Shown here piece by piece: positions 42,615 to 51,896 of a stretch of 64,000 bases of DNA. Below the pieces are notes generated by a model. That model ran no database searches. It was not told the origin of the DNA and saw only the letters and a list, made by a program, of their open reading frames with translations. Numbering within the stretch: position 1 is the first letter of the stretch; every line of letters starts with the position of its first letter. The DNA is from [Mycobacterium] fortunisiensis (GTDB taxonomy: Bacteria > Actinomycetota > Actinomycetes > Mycobacteriales > Mycobacteriaceae): the NCBI RefSeq assembly GCF_019050325.1, contig NZ_VOMB01000021.1, forward strand, positions 1-64,000, read 5' to 3'. Position numbers and translations under genes: made by a program.

Positions 42615-44126
42615 TCAGTCCTTCGAGTCGGCATCCCACGTCGACGGCAACAGCGGCACCGCCGGGCCGTCACCGAATTCGGCTGCGTCCAATGTCGTCA
42701 ATCCAGTCGTCGTGGCATCCGCCTTGTGCTGCACGCCCGTGAAGCCCAGCGGTCCCGCACCGCGGACCGACGCCGTCGGCTCCGGCGGATCGGTTTGGCT
42801 GCCCACATCTGCGTCCACATCCATGTCCAGGTATTCGTCACCGTGGCCACGGTCCTGCACCCTGGCGCGGCGGCGGCGTCGGGCGCGCGCCTCGCGGGCT
42901 TGTTGGCCGGCCCCGACGGGGGCTATATCGGGCGCAGCAGCCTTCTTCTTGGCGACGGCCGCCGCGCCGGCGGTCGCCGCAGATGGGACGCCGACGCCCG
43001 GCGAGCCGATCAGGTAGGGCGGGAAGAATCCCGGTCCCGGCGCAGGCGGGGCGGGCGGTGCCGCCGAAGCGGTGACGGTCGCGGTCGCCGACGCACCGGG
43101 TACGGGTGCCGCGGGGGCCGACGGCGCGCCCGGTGCGGTTGCGCCGCCGGGCACCGTCGAGGCTCCCCCGGCCGCCGACCAGGACTCGGGCTCCGCGCCG
43201 GCCGGAATCTCGGCGATACCCGGTGCGACCGGCGTGATGACGGCCAGGCCGGCGACCGCCCACCCAACGTTGGCGATCACCAGGCTCAACGCGGGCTGGA
43301 TCAGAGCCGGGGACAACTGGACGACCACCTGCAGCAGCTGTGAAGCGTGGAAAGCCATGTCGGCCAGCACCATCGGCAGATTGGTCAGCAGGGCCGCAGG
43401 ATCGTTCAGCAGGTTGTCGATCAACAGCGCGATGTTCTCCGCCTGTTCGTGGCCGACTTCCACCCACCACCGCGGATCCAGCGGGCTCAGGTCTCCGTGC
43501 GATCCGTGGTCGTGATCGTCGTCCCCGTGTTCGTGCTCGTGATCGTGGTCGTCATGTTCGTGGTCGTGCTCGTCGTCGTGATCGTGCTCGCTGTGCAGGA
43601 TCGGCGGGGCCACCGGGGTGGACGGCGCGGATGCCACCGCGGCCTCGGACACCCCGTGGTAGATGTCCATGGTGGTGGCGGCCTGGATCCACATCCGCAC
43701 GTAGTCGGCCTCGTTCACGGCGATCGGAATGGTGTTGATACCAAAGAAATTCGTGGATGCCAGCACTGCCTGCCTGGCATGGTTGGCGGCTAACTCGGCC
43801 AGCGTGGGCATCGTGGCCAGGGCCCCGGTATGGGCCGCGGCAGCGGTTTCCTGCCCGGTGGCGATCGCCGCGCTGTCGGCACCGGCCTGGTACAGCCACG
43901 TCAGGTAGGGAGCATGCGCGGCGACATACTGTTCGGCGCTGGGGCCCTGCCATGCACCGGCCTGTACCGAGCCGAGCAGTGTCGCGAGTTCGTCTGCCAC
44001 TGCGGCATATTCGACGCTCAACGACGACCAGGCCCCGGCGGCGGCCAACATCGGCCCTGAACCCGGACCGCTGCTCAGCAGCGCCGAATGCACCTCCGGC
44101 GGCGAGGCCATCCATATCGCGGCCAC
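42615..44126 (-). CDS. PPE protein with His/Asp/Glu-rich metal-binding insert (PPE4-like)
   Basis: 503 residues from a GTG at 44126 (GGAGG seven bases upstream). The PPE domain (1-175) has IWMASPPEVHSALLSSGPG, WQGPSAEQYVAAHAPYLTWL and NFFGINTIPIAVNEADYVRM. Residues about 175-210 are almost wholly His, Asp and Glu (HDHDDEHDHEHDDHDHEHEH), a likely Zn/Cu/Ni-binding loop. A hydrophobic middle and a Pro/Ala-rich region follow, then a basic RRRRRARVQ patch, and the end (RGAGPLGFTGV, LPSTWDADSKD) resembles ESX-3-linked PPE4. It lies downstream of mmpS-mmpL on the same strand with a possible Zur-type site upstream. A role in metal uptake or binding at the envelope is inferred. Confidence 0.88.
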   Translation of the reverse strand: MAAIWMASPPEVHSALLSSGPGSGPMLAAAGAWSSLSVEYAAVADELATLLGSVQAGAWQGPSAEQYVAAHAPYLTWLYQAGADSAAIATGQETAAAAHTGALATMPTLAELAANHARQAVLASTNFFGINTIPIAVNEADYVRMWIQAATTMDIYHGVSEAAVASAPSTPVAPPILHSEHDHDDEHDHEHDDHDHEHEHGDDDHDHGSHGDLSPLDPRWWVEVGHEQAENIALLIDNLLNDPAALLTNLPMVLADMAFHASQLLQVVVQLSPALIQPALSLVIANVGWAVAGLAVITPVAPGIAEIPAGAEPESWSAAGGASTVPGGATAPGAPSAPAAPVPGASATATVTASAAPPAPPAPGPGFFPPYLIGSPGVGVPSAATAGAAAVAKKKAAAPDIAPVGAGQQAREARARRRRRARVQDRGHGDEYLDMDVDADVGSQTDPPEPTASVRGAGPLGFTGVQHKADATTTGLTTLDAAEFGDGPAVPLLPSTWDADSKD

Positions 44127-44169
44127 GAGGCAACCTCCACCTGATGAGCGATCCAATCACTATTGGACA

Positions 44170-44184
44170 TGATTATCATTATCA
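44170..44184. promoter_or_regulatory. Possible Zur/FurB-type box upstream of the His-rich PPE gene
   Basis: TGATTATCATTATCA, 44-58 bases before the PPE start. It is an AT-rich imperfect 7-1-7 inverted repeat, differing at three of 15 positions from the TGAAAATCATTTTCA-type Zur sites as I remember them in mycobacteria. Location and the metal-binding PPE protein support it; sequence alone is weak. Confidence 0.4.
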
Positions 44185-44288
44185 GGCGATCGGTGAGATT
44201 GCAACCTGCGAACAGTTCCCCGTGGATCGCGTCAGCGATGACGATGCGACATACGCTCGCGGAATACACTGCGGCACCATGCATTTGA

Positions 44289-44320
44289 CCCCCTCCGATT
44301 GATCCACCAATCAGAGGGGG
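44289..44320 (-). terminator. Hairpin terminator after mmpL
   Basis: CCCCCTCCGATTG (44289-44301) pairs with CAATCAGAGGGGG (44308-44320) with one G-T pair and a six-base loop, 26 bases after the mmpL stop. There is no strong T-run. Confidence 0.6.
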
Positions 44321-44345
44321 CCAGCGCTGCAATGACCCGGGTCGG

Positions 44346-47300
44346 TTAACCCGCGGGCCGCGGAATCTGCTCGGTCGGCCCGTCAGGGTCGGTGCCCGAC
44401 CCGCCGGGCCGATCCTCGCGGGTGCCCAACAGCGCGCGCACCAGCGGCCGTGGCCCGTAGGGGCGCAGCATGGTGCTGGCCGGACGGGGCCGCACGATGT
44501 GCGGCCACCAGAACCAGCGGCCCAACAGGGCCGCGATCGACGGGGTCATCAGGGACCGGACGATGAGCGTGTCGAACAGCAGCCCGATACCAATCGTGCT
44601 GCCGGCCTGACCGATCGACCTCAGGTCGCTGGCCACCATCGACATCATCGTGAACGCGAACACCAGGCCCGCAGCCGTGACCACCCCACCGGTGCCGCCC
44701 ATCGACCGGATGATGCCGGTCTTGAGGCCTGCGCCGATCTCCTCCTGGAACCTCGAGACCAGTAGCAGGTTGTAATCACTACCGACCGCGAGCAGGACGA
44801 TCACGCCGAACACCGGGGTGATCCAGTTCAGATCCAGCCCCAGCAGGTGCTGCCACACAAGCACCGAGAGCCCGAATGCCGCACCCAGTGACAACAGCAC
44901 CGTGCCGACGATCACCACCGCCGCCACCAGCGAGCGGATGATGACGAGCATCACGATGAAAATCAGTGTCACCGCTGCCAATCCGACCAGCAGGATGTCG
45001 TACTTCGCCCCGCTTTGGATGTCGTTGTAGATCGCGGCGGTGCCGGTCAGGTAGAACTTCGCGTCGGCCAACGGGGTGCCCTTGACCGCGTGGCGGGCCG
45101 TCTCCAGTTCCGGCTTGACCGCCTTGATCCCCTCGGGCGTCGCCGGATCCTCGTCGAGGGTCACGAAGAACCGGGCCGATTTGCCGTCGGGCGACAGGAA
45201 GATCTTCAACCCGCGCTGGAAATCCGGATTGTCGAACGCTTCGGGCGGCAGATAGAAGAAGTCGTCGTTCTTCGACGAGTCGAACGCCTGCCCCATGGCG
45301 GTCGCCGTCTCGGTCATCCGGTCCATCTGCTTGACCATCCCCGCGAAGCTGCTGTGGATGGTCTGCAGGGTGCCCTGCATGGTCTTGGCCACCGTGATCA
45401 TCGCCGGGAATTCCCCCACCATCTGCTTCATGGTGGTGACCATCTCGTTCATCGCGTTGGCGACCTTGGGCATCGTGGTGTCCATGTTGCCCACGTCGGC
45501 AACCAGGGAATCCATGTGGTCGGTGAACGTGTCCACGCCGTCAAGGGCGTCGAACGCCGACCGGGTCGACAAGCACACCGGGATGTTGTCACAGTGCGGT
45601 TCCCAGGACAGGTAGTTGCGCACCGGACGCCAGAAGTCGTCGAAATCGGCGATGTGGTCGCGCATCTCCTTCAGGGTGTCCCGCATCGTGCCCATATCGG
45701 CGGTCATGGTGTGGGTGATCTCGCTCATGTCGGCGGTACTACCGCCCATGTCGCCGGCGGAGCCGGTCATCTTGGTCATCAGCGCCTGCATGCGCTCCAT
45801 GGAGCCGACCATCGTGCCGAGATCATCGCTCATCGTCAGCATGTCGCCCATGCGGTCCTTCATGAACTGCAGGTTCGCGGCGATCGGGACCGACTGCATG
45901 CTGATCTGGAACGGGATCGAGCTGTGCTCGATCGGACCGCCCAGCGGTCGCGTAATGCTTTGCACGCGAGCGATTCCCGGCAACCGGAAGATCTCCTTGG
46001 CGATCCGGTCCAAGATGATCATGTCGCTGGGATTGCGCATGTCGTGATCGGCTTCGATCATCAAGATGTCCGGGTTCAGCCGGGCAGCCGAAAAATGCTT
46101 CTCCGCAGCGTCATAGCCCACATTGGACGGCACGCTGGACGGGATGTAGTAGCGGTCGTTATAGCTGATCTTCATCGTCGGCATGATCGCGATACCGATC
46201 AGCACGGCCACCAGCGACGCGACGAGCACGGCTCCGGGCCAGCGCACGTTCGCCGTCCCGATTCGCCGCCACCGGCGGTTCTTGATCTTGCCTTTGGGTT
46301 CCAGCAGACCGAACCGGGTCCCCACCGCCACGACGGCCGGACCCATCGTCATCGCTCCGGCGATGACGATCAGCATGCCCAGCGCGGACGGCAGACCCAG
46401 CGTGCTGAAGTAGTCCAACCGGGCCAGATGCAGACAGGCGGTGGCGCCGGCAATCGTCAACCCCGACCCGACGATGACGTGGGAGGTGCCACGAACCATC
46501 GTGTAATACGCGGTTTCCGAATCTTCGCCGGCCTGACGCGCTTCCTGGTACCGGCCGATCAGGAAGATCGCGTAATCGGTACCCGCCGCGATCGCCAGCG
46601 ACGAGAGCAGCGCCACCACGAACGTCGAGAAGCCCAACAGACCGTGGTCACCCAGCAGGGCGACGACGCCGCGGGCGGTGCCCATTTCCACGCCGACCAT
46701 GGACAGCGCGAGAAGTGTTGTGCTGATCGATCGGTAGGTGAGCAACAGCATGATGATGATGACCACACCGGTGACACCCATCATCTTGAACATGCTCTTG
46801 TCGGCGGCCTCGGTCATGTCCGCGGTCAATGCCGCCGGCCCGGTGACATAGGCCCTGATCCCTGCCGGAGGCGCGTGCTCGGCGACGATCTCGCGGACCG
46901 CGTCGACGGAGCGGATCCCCTCGGTGCTGCCCTGATTGCCCGCGACGTTCAACTGCAGGTAAGCGGCTTTGCCGTCGCCGCTCTGGACCCCGCCCGCGGT
47001 GACCAGATCACCCCAGAGGTCCTGGACGTGCTGAATGTGCTCGGTATCGTCCCTGAGCCGCTGGACCAGTCCGGCGTAGTACTCGCGGGCGTCCTTGCCG
47101 AGTTCCTCGTCGCCTTCCAAGACGATCATGACGATGCTGTCGGAATCGGATTCCCCGAAATTCGCGCCGATCTGTTTGGCTGCGATCACCCCCGGTGCGT
47201 CGTCCGGCGACATCGACACGGCATGCTCGCGGGCGACGGCCTCGATCTGCGGCACGAAGACGTTCGTCACGATCGTGATGCCCACCCAGAACACGATGAT

Positions 47301-47363
47301 CGGCACCGCCAGGGCCCGCATCGTGCGCATCAGCTTTGACGGCGGCTTTCCGGTGGCGCTCAT
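44346..47363 (-). CDS. MmpL-family RND transporter (MmpL4/MmpL5 type)
   Basis: 1005 residues. An N-terminal helix is followed by two large periplasmic domains and 12 membrane helices; the proton-relay segments AIAAGTDYAIFLIGRYQEAR and VLLAVGSDYNLLLVSRFQEE carry the Asp-Tyr pairs of MmpL proteins. The second periplasmic domain contains a long Met-rich coiled coil (about residues 480-680), typical of the MmpL4/5 group that exports siderophores with an MmpS partner. It overlaps mmpS by four bases. The substrate could be a metallophore or lipid; the CsoR-type site in front of the operon points to metal control. Confidence 0.92.
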   Translation of the reverse strand: MSATGKPPSKLMRTMRALAVPIIVFWVGITIVTNVFVPQIEAVAREHAVSMSPDDAPGVIAAKQIGANFGESDSDSIVMIVLEGDEELGKDAREYYAGLVQRLRDDTEHIQHVQDLWGDLVTAGGVQSGDGKAAYLQLNVAGNQGSTEGIRSVDAVREIVAEHAPPAGIRAYVTGPAALTADMTEAADKSMFKMMGVTGVVIIIMLLLTYRSISTTLLALSMVGVEMGTARGVVALLGDHGLLGFSTFVVALLSSLAIAAGTDYAIFLIGRYQEARQAGEDSETAYYTMVRGTSHVIVGSGLTIAGATACLHLARLDYFSTLGLPSALGMLIVIAGAMTMGPAVVAVGTRFGLLEPKGKIKNRRWRRIGTANVRWPGAVLVASLVAVLIGIAIMPTMKISYNDRYYIPSSVPSNVGYDAAEKHFSAARLNPDILMIEADHDMRNPSDMIILDRIAKEIFRLPGIARVQSITRPLGGPIEHSSIPFQISMQSVPIAANLQFMKDRMGDMLTMSDDLGTMVGSMERMQALMTKMTGSAGDMGGSTADMSEITHTMTADMGTMRDTLKEMRDHIADFDDFWRPVRNYLSWEPHCDNIPVCLSTRSAFDALDGVDTFTDHMDSLVADVGNMDTTMPKVANAMNEMVTTMKQMVGEFPAMITVAKTMQGTLQTIHSSFAGMVKQMDRMTETATAMGQAFDSSKNDDFFYLPPEAFDNPDFQRGLKIFLSPDGKSARFFVTLDEDPATPEGIKAVKPELETARHAVKGTPLADAKFYLTGTAAIYNDIQSGAKYDILLVGLAAVTLIFIVMLVIIRSLVAAVVIVGTVLLSLGAAFGLSVLVWQHLLGLDLNWITPVFGVIVLLAVGSDYNLLLVSRFQEEIGAGLKTGIIRSMGGTGGVVTAAGLVFAFTMMSMVASDLRSIGQAGSTIGIGLLFDTLIVRSLMTPSIAALLGRWFWWPHIVRPRPASTMLRPYGPRPLVRALLGTREDRPGGSGTDPDGPTEQIPRPAG

Positions 47364-47788
47364 GCTGCCTTCACCAGACAGAAGGTTTGTGCGTCATGAC
47401 CTTTGGCGGTCTGCTCGTCCTTGACCACACCGTTGACGGTGATACGGCACCCGATGGTGTCCGCATCGCCCTGGGCGATGACCTGGGCGATGACGGACGG
47501 GATGGTCGTGGTCAGTGTCTGCGTCCAGGGCAGCGAGGTGAACGGCGCGTCGAACGACTTGGCGTTCTCGTCGAGGTAGCTGATCTTGCCCACCGCGTCC
47601 GCGGGGCCGAAGACCTCGTACGTCACCTTCTTCACGTTGACGGACACGATCGCCTCGGTCTTCTCCGGTTCGGCGAAAATCTCGTCCGAGCCGAACATGC
47701 CGCGTAGTTGCATCACCCCCACGGCACCGAGCAGCGCCGCCACCAGGACGAGCAACAGCACCCACGTGCGTTTCAGGACGACGAGCAC
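47360..47788 (-). CDS. MmpS-family accessory protein
   Basis: 142 residues from a GTG at 47788 with GAAGGGGG upstream. One N-terminal helix (TWVLLLVLVAALLGAVGVM, about residues 8-28) anchors a periplasmic beta domain with VTYEVFGPADAVGKISYLDE, SLPWTQTLTTTIP and two cysteines (TIGCRITVNG, TFCLVKAA). MmpS proteins assemble with their MmpL. The longer open frame upstream runs through the operator and is not coding. First gene of the mmpS-mmpL(-PPE) run. Confidence 0.92.
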   Translation of the reverse strand: MLVVLKRTWVLLLVLVAALLGAVGVMQLRGMFGSDEIFAEPEKTEAIVSVNVKKVTYEVFGPADAVGKISYLDENAKSFDAPFTSLPWTQTLTTTIPSVIAQVIAQGDADTIGCRITVNGVVKDEQTAKGHDAQTFCLVKAA

Positions 47789-47825
47789 AATCAGCCCCCT
47801 TCGATAGGTCCCAACCCCGAGGATA

Positions 47826-47841
47826 ATACCCCATGGGGTAT
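47826..47841. promoter_or_regulatory. Perfect palindrome of CsoR/RicR type over the mmpS promoter
   Basis: ATACCCCATGGGGTAT is a perfect 16-base palindrome 38 bases from the mmpS start. TACCC...GGGTA palindromes are the operator type of CsoR-family metal sensors, including copper-responsive CsoR and RicR. On the minus strand a -10-like TATTAT (47823-47828) overlaps it, as expected for repression. No csoR-family gene is present in the window. Confidence 0.7.
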
Positions 47842-47961
47842 TCGATCCATACGCATCCAGCCGGAGGGCACTCCGTGATGACATGACGTCCACCGCACGA
47901 CGGCGGCTTGGTACCGTGCTCGAAGGCCGACGATCACGACCGGCGGGGCAGGGGGAAGAAT

Positions 47962-48360
47962 ATGAAAGTCCTTGTGGCCAAACGGCCTTCACGACCTTTT
48001 GCCGCCGCCGACCGCTGGTCGGCCACCGCCGGTGAGGTCGTCGTGGCACCGCTGGTCTGTGATGACGCCGCATGTGGGTGCGACATCGTGCACCAGGGCA
48101 TCACCTCGCACGGCTACTCGACGATGGCGGCCGTCGGGGAAATCAGCACACCGCCGGACAACTTGATCGCCGCCTGCCGAACACACCTGGCGGCCAGTCC
48201 GTGGGCGGGCGTGGTCAACGAACCCGCCGAACTGGACCTCATCGCTTCCGACCTCATCACCGATATGTGTGAGGTGGCCGCGCGACACCCGGTCGGGACG
48301 CTACTGCGGATGACGTTCGACCGACACCGCGGCGGCTGGGACTACCAGCCGCTGAATTGA
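47962..48360 (+). CDS. Conserved hypothetical protein
   Basis: 132 residues from the ATG at 47962 with GGGGGAAG upstream. It begins MKVLVAKRPSRPFAAADRW and has VCDDAACGCDIVHQGITSHG, which resembles the CGC-R..GL.S..AT pattern of a small actinobacterial family often starting MKVLVAT; the cysteines could bind metal. No known function. Divergent from mmpS across the CsoR-type palindrome, so it may share that control. Confidence 0.7.
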   Translation: MKVLVAKRPSRPFAAADRWSATAGEVVVAPLVCDDAACGCDIVHQGITSHGYSTMAAVGEISTPPDNLIAACRTHLAASPWAGVVNEPAELDLIASDLITDMCEVAARHPVGTLLRMTFDRHRGGWDYQPLN

Positions 48361-48368
48361 ACCGCGGG

Positions 48369-49148
48369 TTACTCCCCGGCGTCGGTGCGCGCTGCGCCCT
48401 TCCTGATCCGGGGTGCCAGCTGCACGATCTCGGGCACCACGGTCGGGTTCTCGTACGCGGTGGTCACCAGCGACACCAGTGTGTTGGCGACGTCGCGCAG
48501 TGCCGACATCCGGGCCGGCAGCGCACCCTGTTCCACCCAGGTCTTGAGCAACTGGTCCAGCAGGTCGCGGTCGGCGCCGCGCAGGATCTCGGTGTCCTCG
48601 GTGGGACCGACACCGACCCGCAAGAGGGACAGTTCCGGATGCTCGATACGCCAGGAATGCATGATTTCGTCGAGGGCGGCCTTGCTCGCACTGTAGGCAG
48701 CCACCCCGGCGCGGGGCCGGCCCACGTCGTAGCTCGAGGCCACCAGCACCACACCGTTTTCGGACAGCCGGGGCGCGGCAGCGCGCAACACGTTGTTGGC
48801 GCCCACGGTGTTCACGCTGAACGCATGCAGCCAGGTGGCCACATCGGTGTCCTCGATGTAGGCGAACGGGATCACCGTACTGGTGAACACCACGGCGTCC
48901 AGCCCGCCCAGCGCGTCAGCCGCCTCGTTGACGACGCGGTTGATGGCCGCGTAGTCCTCGACGTCGAGTTCGAACCCGTGCCCGTCGATGGCGTCCGCCA
49001 GGGATTTCAGCAGGTCAATGCGGCGCGCCGCCACCGCGACCTTGGCGCCGCGTTCGGTGGCACTGACCGCAACAGCGTGGCCGATGCCCGACGAGGCACC
49101 GACGACGAGGAGACGCAGTCCGGCTGCATCGGCTCGTTGACCGCTCAT
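48369..49148 (-). CDS. Short-chain dehydrogenase/reductase
   Basis: 259 residues. Rossmann motif VVGASSGIGHAVAV, the ARR after strand 2, NTVGANNVLRAA, catalytic VASSYDV and AAYSASKAALDE (Tyr/Lys). NADP preference is suggested by the AARR at the end of the second strand. Substrate unknown. Convergent with the upstream hypothetical gene; eight bases separate their stops. Confidence 0.87.
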   Translation of the reverse strand: MSGQRADAAGLRLLVVGASSGIGHAVAVSATERGAKVAVAARRIDLLKSLADAIDGHGFELDVEDYAAINRVVNEAADALGGLDAVVFTSTVIPFAYIEDTDVATWLHAFSVNTVGANNVLRAAAPRLSENGVVLVASSYDVGRPRAGVAAYSASKAALDEIMHSWRIEHPELSLLRVGVGPTEDTEILRGADRDLLDQLLKTWVEQGALPARMSALRDVANTLVSLVTTAYENPTVVPEIVQLAPRIRKGAARTDAGE

Positions 49149-49289
49149 TCTGGATCAACCTCCCTGGTTCATCGCTAGGTGTTAGGTCACCCTTCGCTCG
49201 TCGGACATTACCGCGTGCGATGAGTTCCGGGCGCGCGGTGGGTCCACTTGAGAGAACGAGATTCTCCGAACAGCGATCAGGAGCCCATC

Positions 49290-49976
49290 ATGACGACAGG
49301 AAAGCCCCCGGTAGTCGACCAGCAGACCTGGCGCACCGCTCTCGATGACCTACGACGCCGGGAGAAGGCCGCGACCAGGGAACTGGACGCGATCGCGGCT
49401 GCACGACGGCAGCTGCCGATGGTGGAGTTGCCCGACTACACGCTCATCGCGGCCGACGGCCCGATACGGCTGGCCGACGTGTTCGCCGGGCGCACGCAAT
49501 TGATCACCTACCACCACATGTGGACCGACGGTGCCGACTGGCAGTGCGGCGGCTGCACGGGGTTCACGTCCCAGTTCACCCGGCTGGATTTCCTCGACAA
49601 CTACGACGCCCGCTTCGTCATCGTCACCAACGCGCCCATCGAGGAGGCCTTGGCCTACCGCCGCAAGGTCGGCAACGCCATGGAGTGGTACTCGTCCTCG
49701 CAGAGTTCATTCGGCGCCGACGTCGACGCGGCGCCCAACGGCGGCTTCGCGGTCAACGTCTTCTTCCGCGACGGGGATACCGTCTATCGCACCTGGCACA
49801 CCAACGGCCGTGGCACCGAACAGCTCAGCCACACCTTCGCCCTGATCGACGTACTGCCCTACGGCCGACAAGAGGATTGGCTGGATTCACCCGACGGATG
49901 GCCGTCGCGGCCGACATACTCGGGCTGGCTGGACAGCCCCGATATCGCCCGTCTGTACGGAAAGGCCGACGCATGA
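49290..49976 (+). CDS. DUF899 family thioredoxin-like protein
   Basis: 228 residues from the ATG at 49290 with AGGAG upstream. A helical N-terminus (RTALDDLRRREKAATRELD) leads into a thioredoxin-like domain: DYTLIAADGPIRLADVF, TYHHMWTDGADWQCGGCTGF (CGGC in the active-site position), FVIVTNAPIEEALAYRR and YRTWHTNGRGTEQLSHTFAL. DUF899 proteins are common in actinobacteria but uncharacterised. Overlaps the next gene (ATGA). Confidence 0.85.
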   Translation: MTTGKPPVVDQQTWRTALDDLRRREKAATRELDAIAAARRQLPMVELPDYTLIAADGPIRLADVFAGRTQLITYHHMWTDGADWQCGGCTGFTSQFTRLDFLDNYDARFVIVTNAPIEEALAYRRKVGNAMEWYSSSQSSFGADVDAAPNGGFAVNVFFRDGDTVYRTWHTNGRGTEQLSHTFALIDVLPYGRQEDWLDSPDGWPSRPTYSGWLDSPDIARLYGKADA

Positions 49977-50443
49977 CCGCCGATCAGCGCTACGTCGTCA
50001 CCCGCACCATTCCCGCGTCGCCGTCGGAGGTGTTCGCCGTGCTGGCCGACCCGGCCCGGCACCGCGACACCGAGCCCGGCGACTGGGTGCGCGACGCGAT
50101 CGACCCCGAGCCGATCACCGCAGCGGGCCAGATCTTCGCGGTCAACATGTTCCTGCCGCAGGCCGGCGGCCACTATGTCATGCACAACCTGGTAACCGTC
50201 TTCGAAAAGGACCGGGCCATCGCCTGGCTGCCCGGCCAACTCGACGACGCCGGCCACCATGCCGCCGGCGGTTGGTCCTGGTGCTACGACCTGTCCCCCG
50301 ACGACGGCCAGACGGACGTCACCCTCACCTACGACTGGACCGACACCCCGCAGAGCTTCCGCGATCAGATCGGTGGCATGCCACCGTTCGGCTCCGACTT
50401 TCTCACTGAATCACTTGCGGCGCTGGAAAGTTCAATCAGCTAG
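49973..50443 (+). CDS. SRPBCC/polyketide-cyclase-like domain protein
   Basis: 156 residues with a START-like helix-grip pattern: YVVTRTIPASPSEVFAVLAD at the N-terminus, a WSWCYDLSPDDGQTDVTLTY strand and a C-terminal helix (FLTESLAALESSI). Such proteins bind small hydrophobic ligands or act on ring compounds. Translationally coupled to the DUF899 gene by a four-base overlap; the joint role is unknown. Confidence 0.82.
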   Translation: MTADQRYVVTRTIPASPSEVFAVLADPARHRDTEPGDWVRDAIDPEPITAAGQIFAVNMFLPQAGGHYVMHNLVTVFEKDRAIAWLPGQLDDAGHHAAGGWSWCYDLSPDDGQTDVTLTYDWTDTPQSFRDQIGGMPPFGSDFLTESLAALESSIS

Positions 50444-50449
50444 CCGACA

Positions 50450-51670
50450 TCAGAGGCTGGCATTGCCGGTGCGCCACTGTTCCCAGGGAATGTTCCAGTC
50501 CCCCAGCCCCTCGGTGCCGGGCAATACCGAACCGACGGTGTTGACCACCTCGACGATGTCGCCGCGCTTGGTGTTCTCGTAGAACCAGCGGGCATTCGCG
50601 GTGCTGACATTCAGACACCCGTGGCTGACATTGCTGTAGCCCTGGCTACCCACCGACCACGGTGCACCGTGCACGTAGATACCGCTGTAGGACATCTGGG
50701 TGGCGAAGTCGACCTCGGTGCGATAACCGTTGGGCGAGTTGACCGGGACCCCGTAGGTCGACGAATCCATCACCAGGTGGTCGAAGCGGTCACCGATGAT
50801 GTAGACCCCGTTGTTGGTCGGAGAACTGTTCTTGCCCATCGAGATCGGCATCGCCTTGACGACGTCACCGTTACGCCGGACGGTCAGCGTCTTGGTGTTG
50901 TCGTCGGCGGTGGCGATCACCTCGTCGCCGATGGTGAAGCGGGTCTTGGCATTGCCCTGGCCGAACAAGCCGTCCCCCAACTCGACACCGTGGGTGTTCA
51001 CGGTGACCTCCACCGAGGTGCCGGGCTTCCAGTATCGGGCTGGGCGCCAACGCACTTCGCGGTTGTTGAGCCAGTAGAACGCGCCCTCGACCGGCGGGGT
51101 GGTCTTGACGGTGATGGCGCGCTGAGCCGCCAACCGATCGGTGATGTTCTCGTCGAAACGCACGGCCACCGGCTGCCCGACCCCGACCACTTCTCCGTTG
51201 TTGGGCAGCACATAGGGCATCGTCAGATTGGCCGGCGAATGGGTTTCGAACCGCAGCCTGCGATTGGCGACACCACCGAGGCCCAGCGACTGCGCGTTGA
51301 GGGTGTATTGCTCGTTGTAGTCGAGCGGGTCGGTGCTCGACCAGGTGAGCCCATCGGCACTGAGCTTCCCGGCGACAGCGGCACCGTCTTCATCGGTCAT
51401 GGACACGGCGCCGAGAACACCGTTTTCCGCACTGACCGTGACGGGCGCACCGATGGTGACCCCGACCGCCCCGTCGGTGACCGAGGCCTTGACCCTGGGC
51501 ACCAACAAGTCACCGTATGGCGTGCCCTTGTCGGTGATCGACGGCGGCGGCCCCTGCGGCTCCGACCCCCCGCAGGCCGTCAGGCCCAACATCAATGCGG
51601 GGACCAGGGCAACGGCCACCCGCCGGAAGAGATTCCGGCGAGGATGCATCATCAGCTGCATCTCCCCCAT
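50450..51670 (-). CDS. ldtB: L,D-transpeptidase LdtMt2-like lipoprotein (Rv2518c-like)
   Basis: 406 residues (Rv2518c has 408). Signal peptide with lipobox LGLTACGG, two immunoglobulin-like domains (about 55-150 and 150-250), then the YkuD catalytic domain with YVHGAPWSVGSQGYSN followed by VSHGCLNVS (His and catalytic Cys), and the conserved end GDWNIPWEQWR. It makes 3-3 cross-links in peptidoglycan, is exported and resists most penicillins but not carbapenems. The first ATG at 51670 has AGGTG in front; an ATG at 51652 after GGGGGAG is also possible. Confidence 0.93.
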   Translation of the reverse strand: MGEMQLMMHPRRNLFRRVAVALVPALMLGLTACGGSEPQGPPPSITDKGTPYGDLLVPRVKASVTDGAVGVTIGAPVTVSAENGVLGAVSMTDEDGAAVAGKLSADGLTWSSTDPLDYNEQYTLNAQSLGLGGVANRRLRFETHSPANLTMPYVLPNNGEVVGVGQPVAVRFDENITDRLAAQRAITVKTTPPVEGAFYWLNNREVRWRPARYWKPGTSVEVTVNTHGVELGDGLFGQGNAKTRFTIGDEVIATADDNTKTLTVRRNGDVVKAMPISMGKNSSPTNNGVYIIGDRFDHLVMDSSTYGVPVNSPNGYRTEVDFATQMSYSGIYVHGAPWSVGSQGYSNVSHGCLNVSTANARWFYENTKRGDIVEVVNTVGSVLPGTEGLGDWNIPWEQWRTGNASL

Positions 51671-51817
51671 TGTTCACCTGCCCCTCACCCGACCAACAGC
51701 AAATTATTGGCGACAGTCTAAGGGCTGCCGGGGATTCCCGCGCGCGAGTAAGCCCCGCAGCACCCGCCACCAGCGGATTTCACTGTTGAGTGAATGTCCT
51801 GTTATTGTCTCTCACGC

Positions 51818-51893
<76 letters not shown>

Positions 51894-51896
51894 ACC

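Noticed and set aside
43490..43600. GTGCTCGTGATC-type repetitive DNA as a tandem repeat or CRISPR-like array
   Set aside because: It is the coding sequence of the His/Asp-rich insert of the PPE protein; periodicity follows codons, with no spacers.
45015..47339. A 774-codon open frame on the plus strand
   Set aside because: Antisense to mmpL, with His/Gly/Arg-rich nonsense-like sequence typical of shadow frames.
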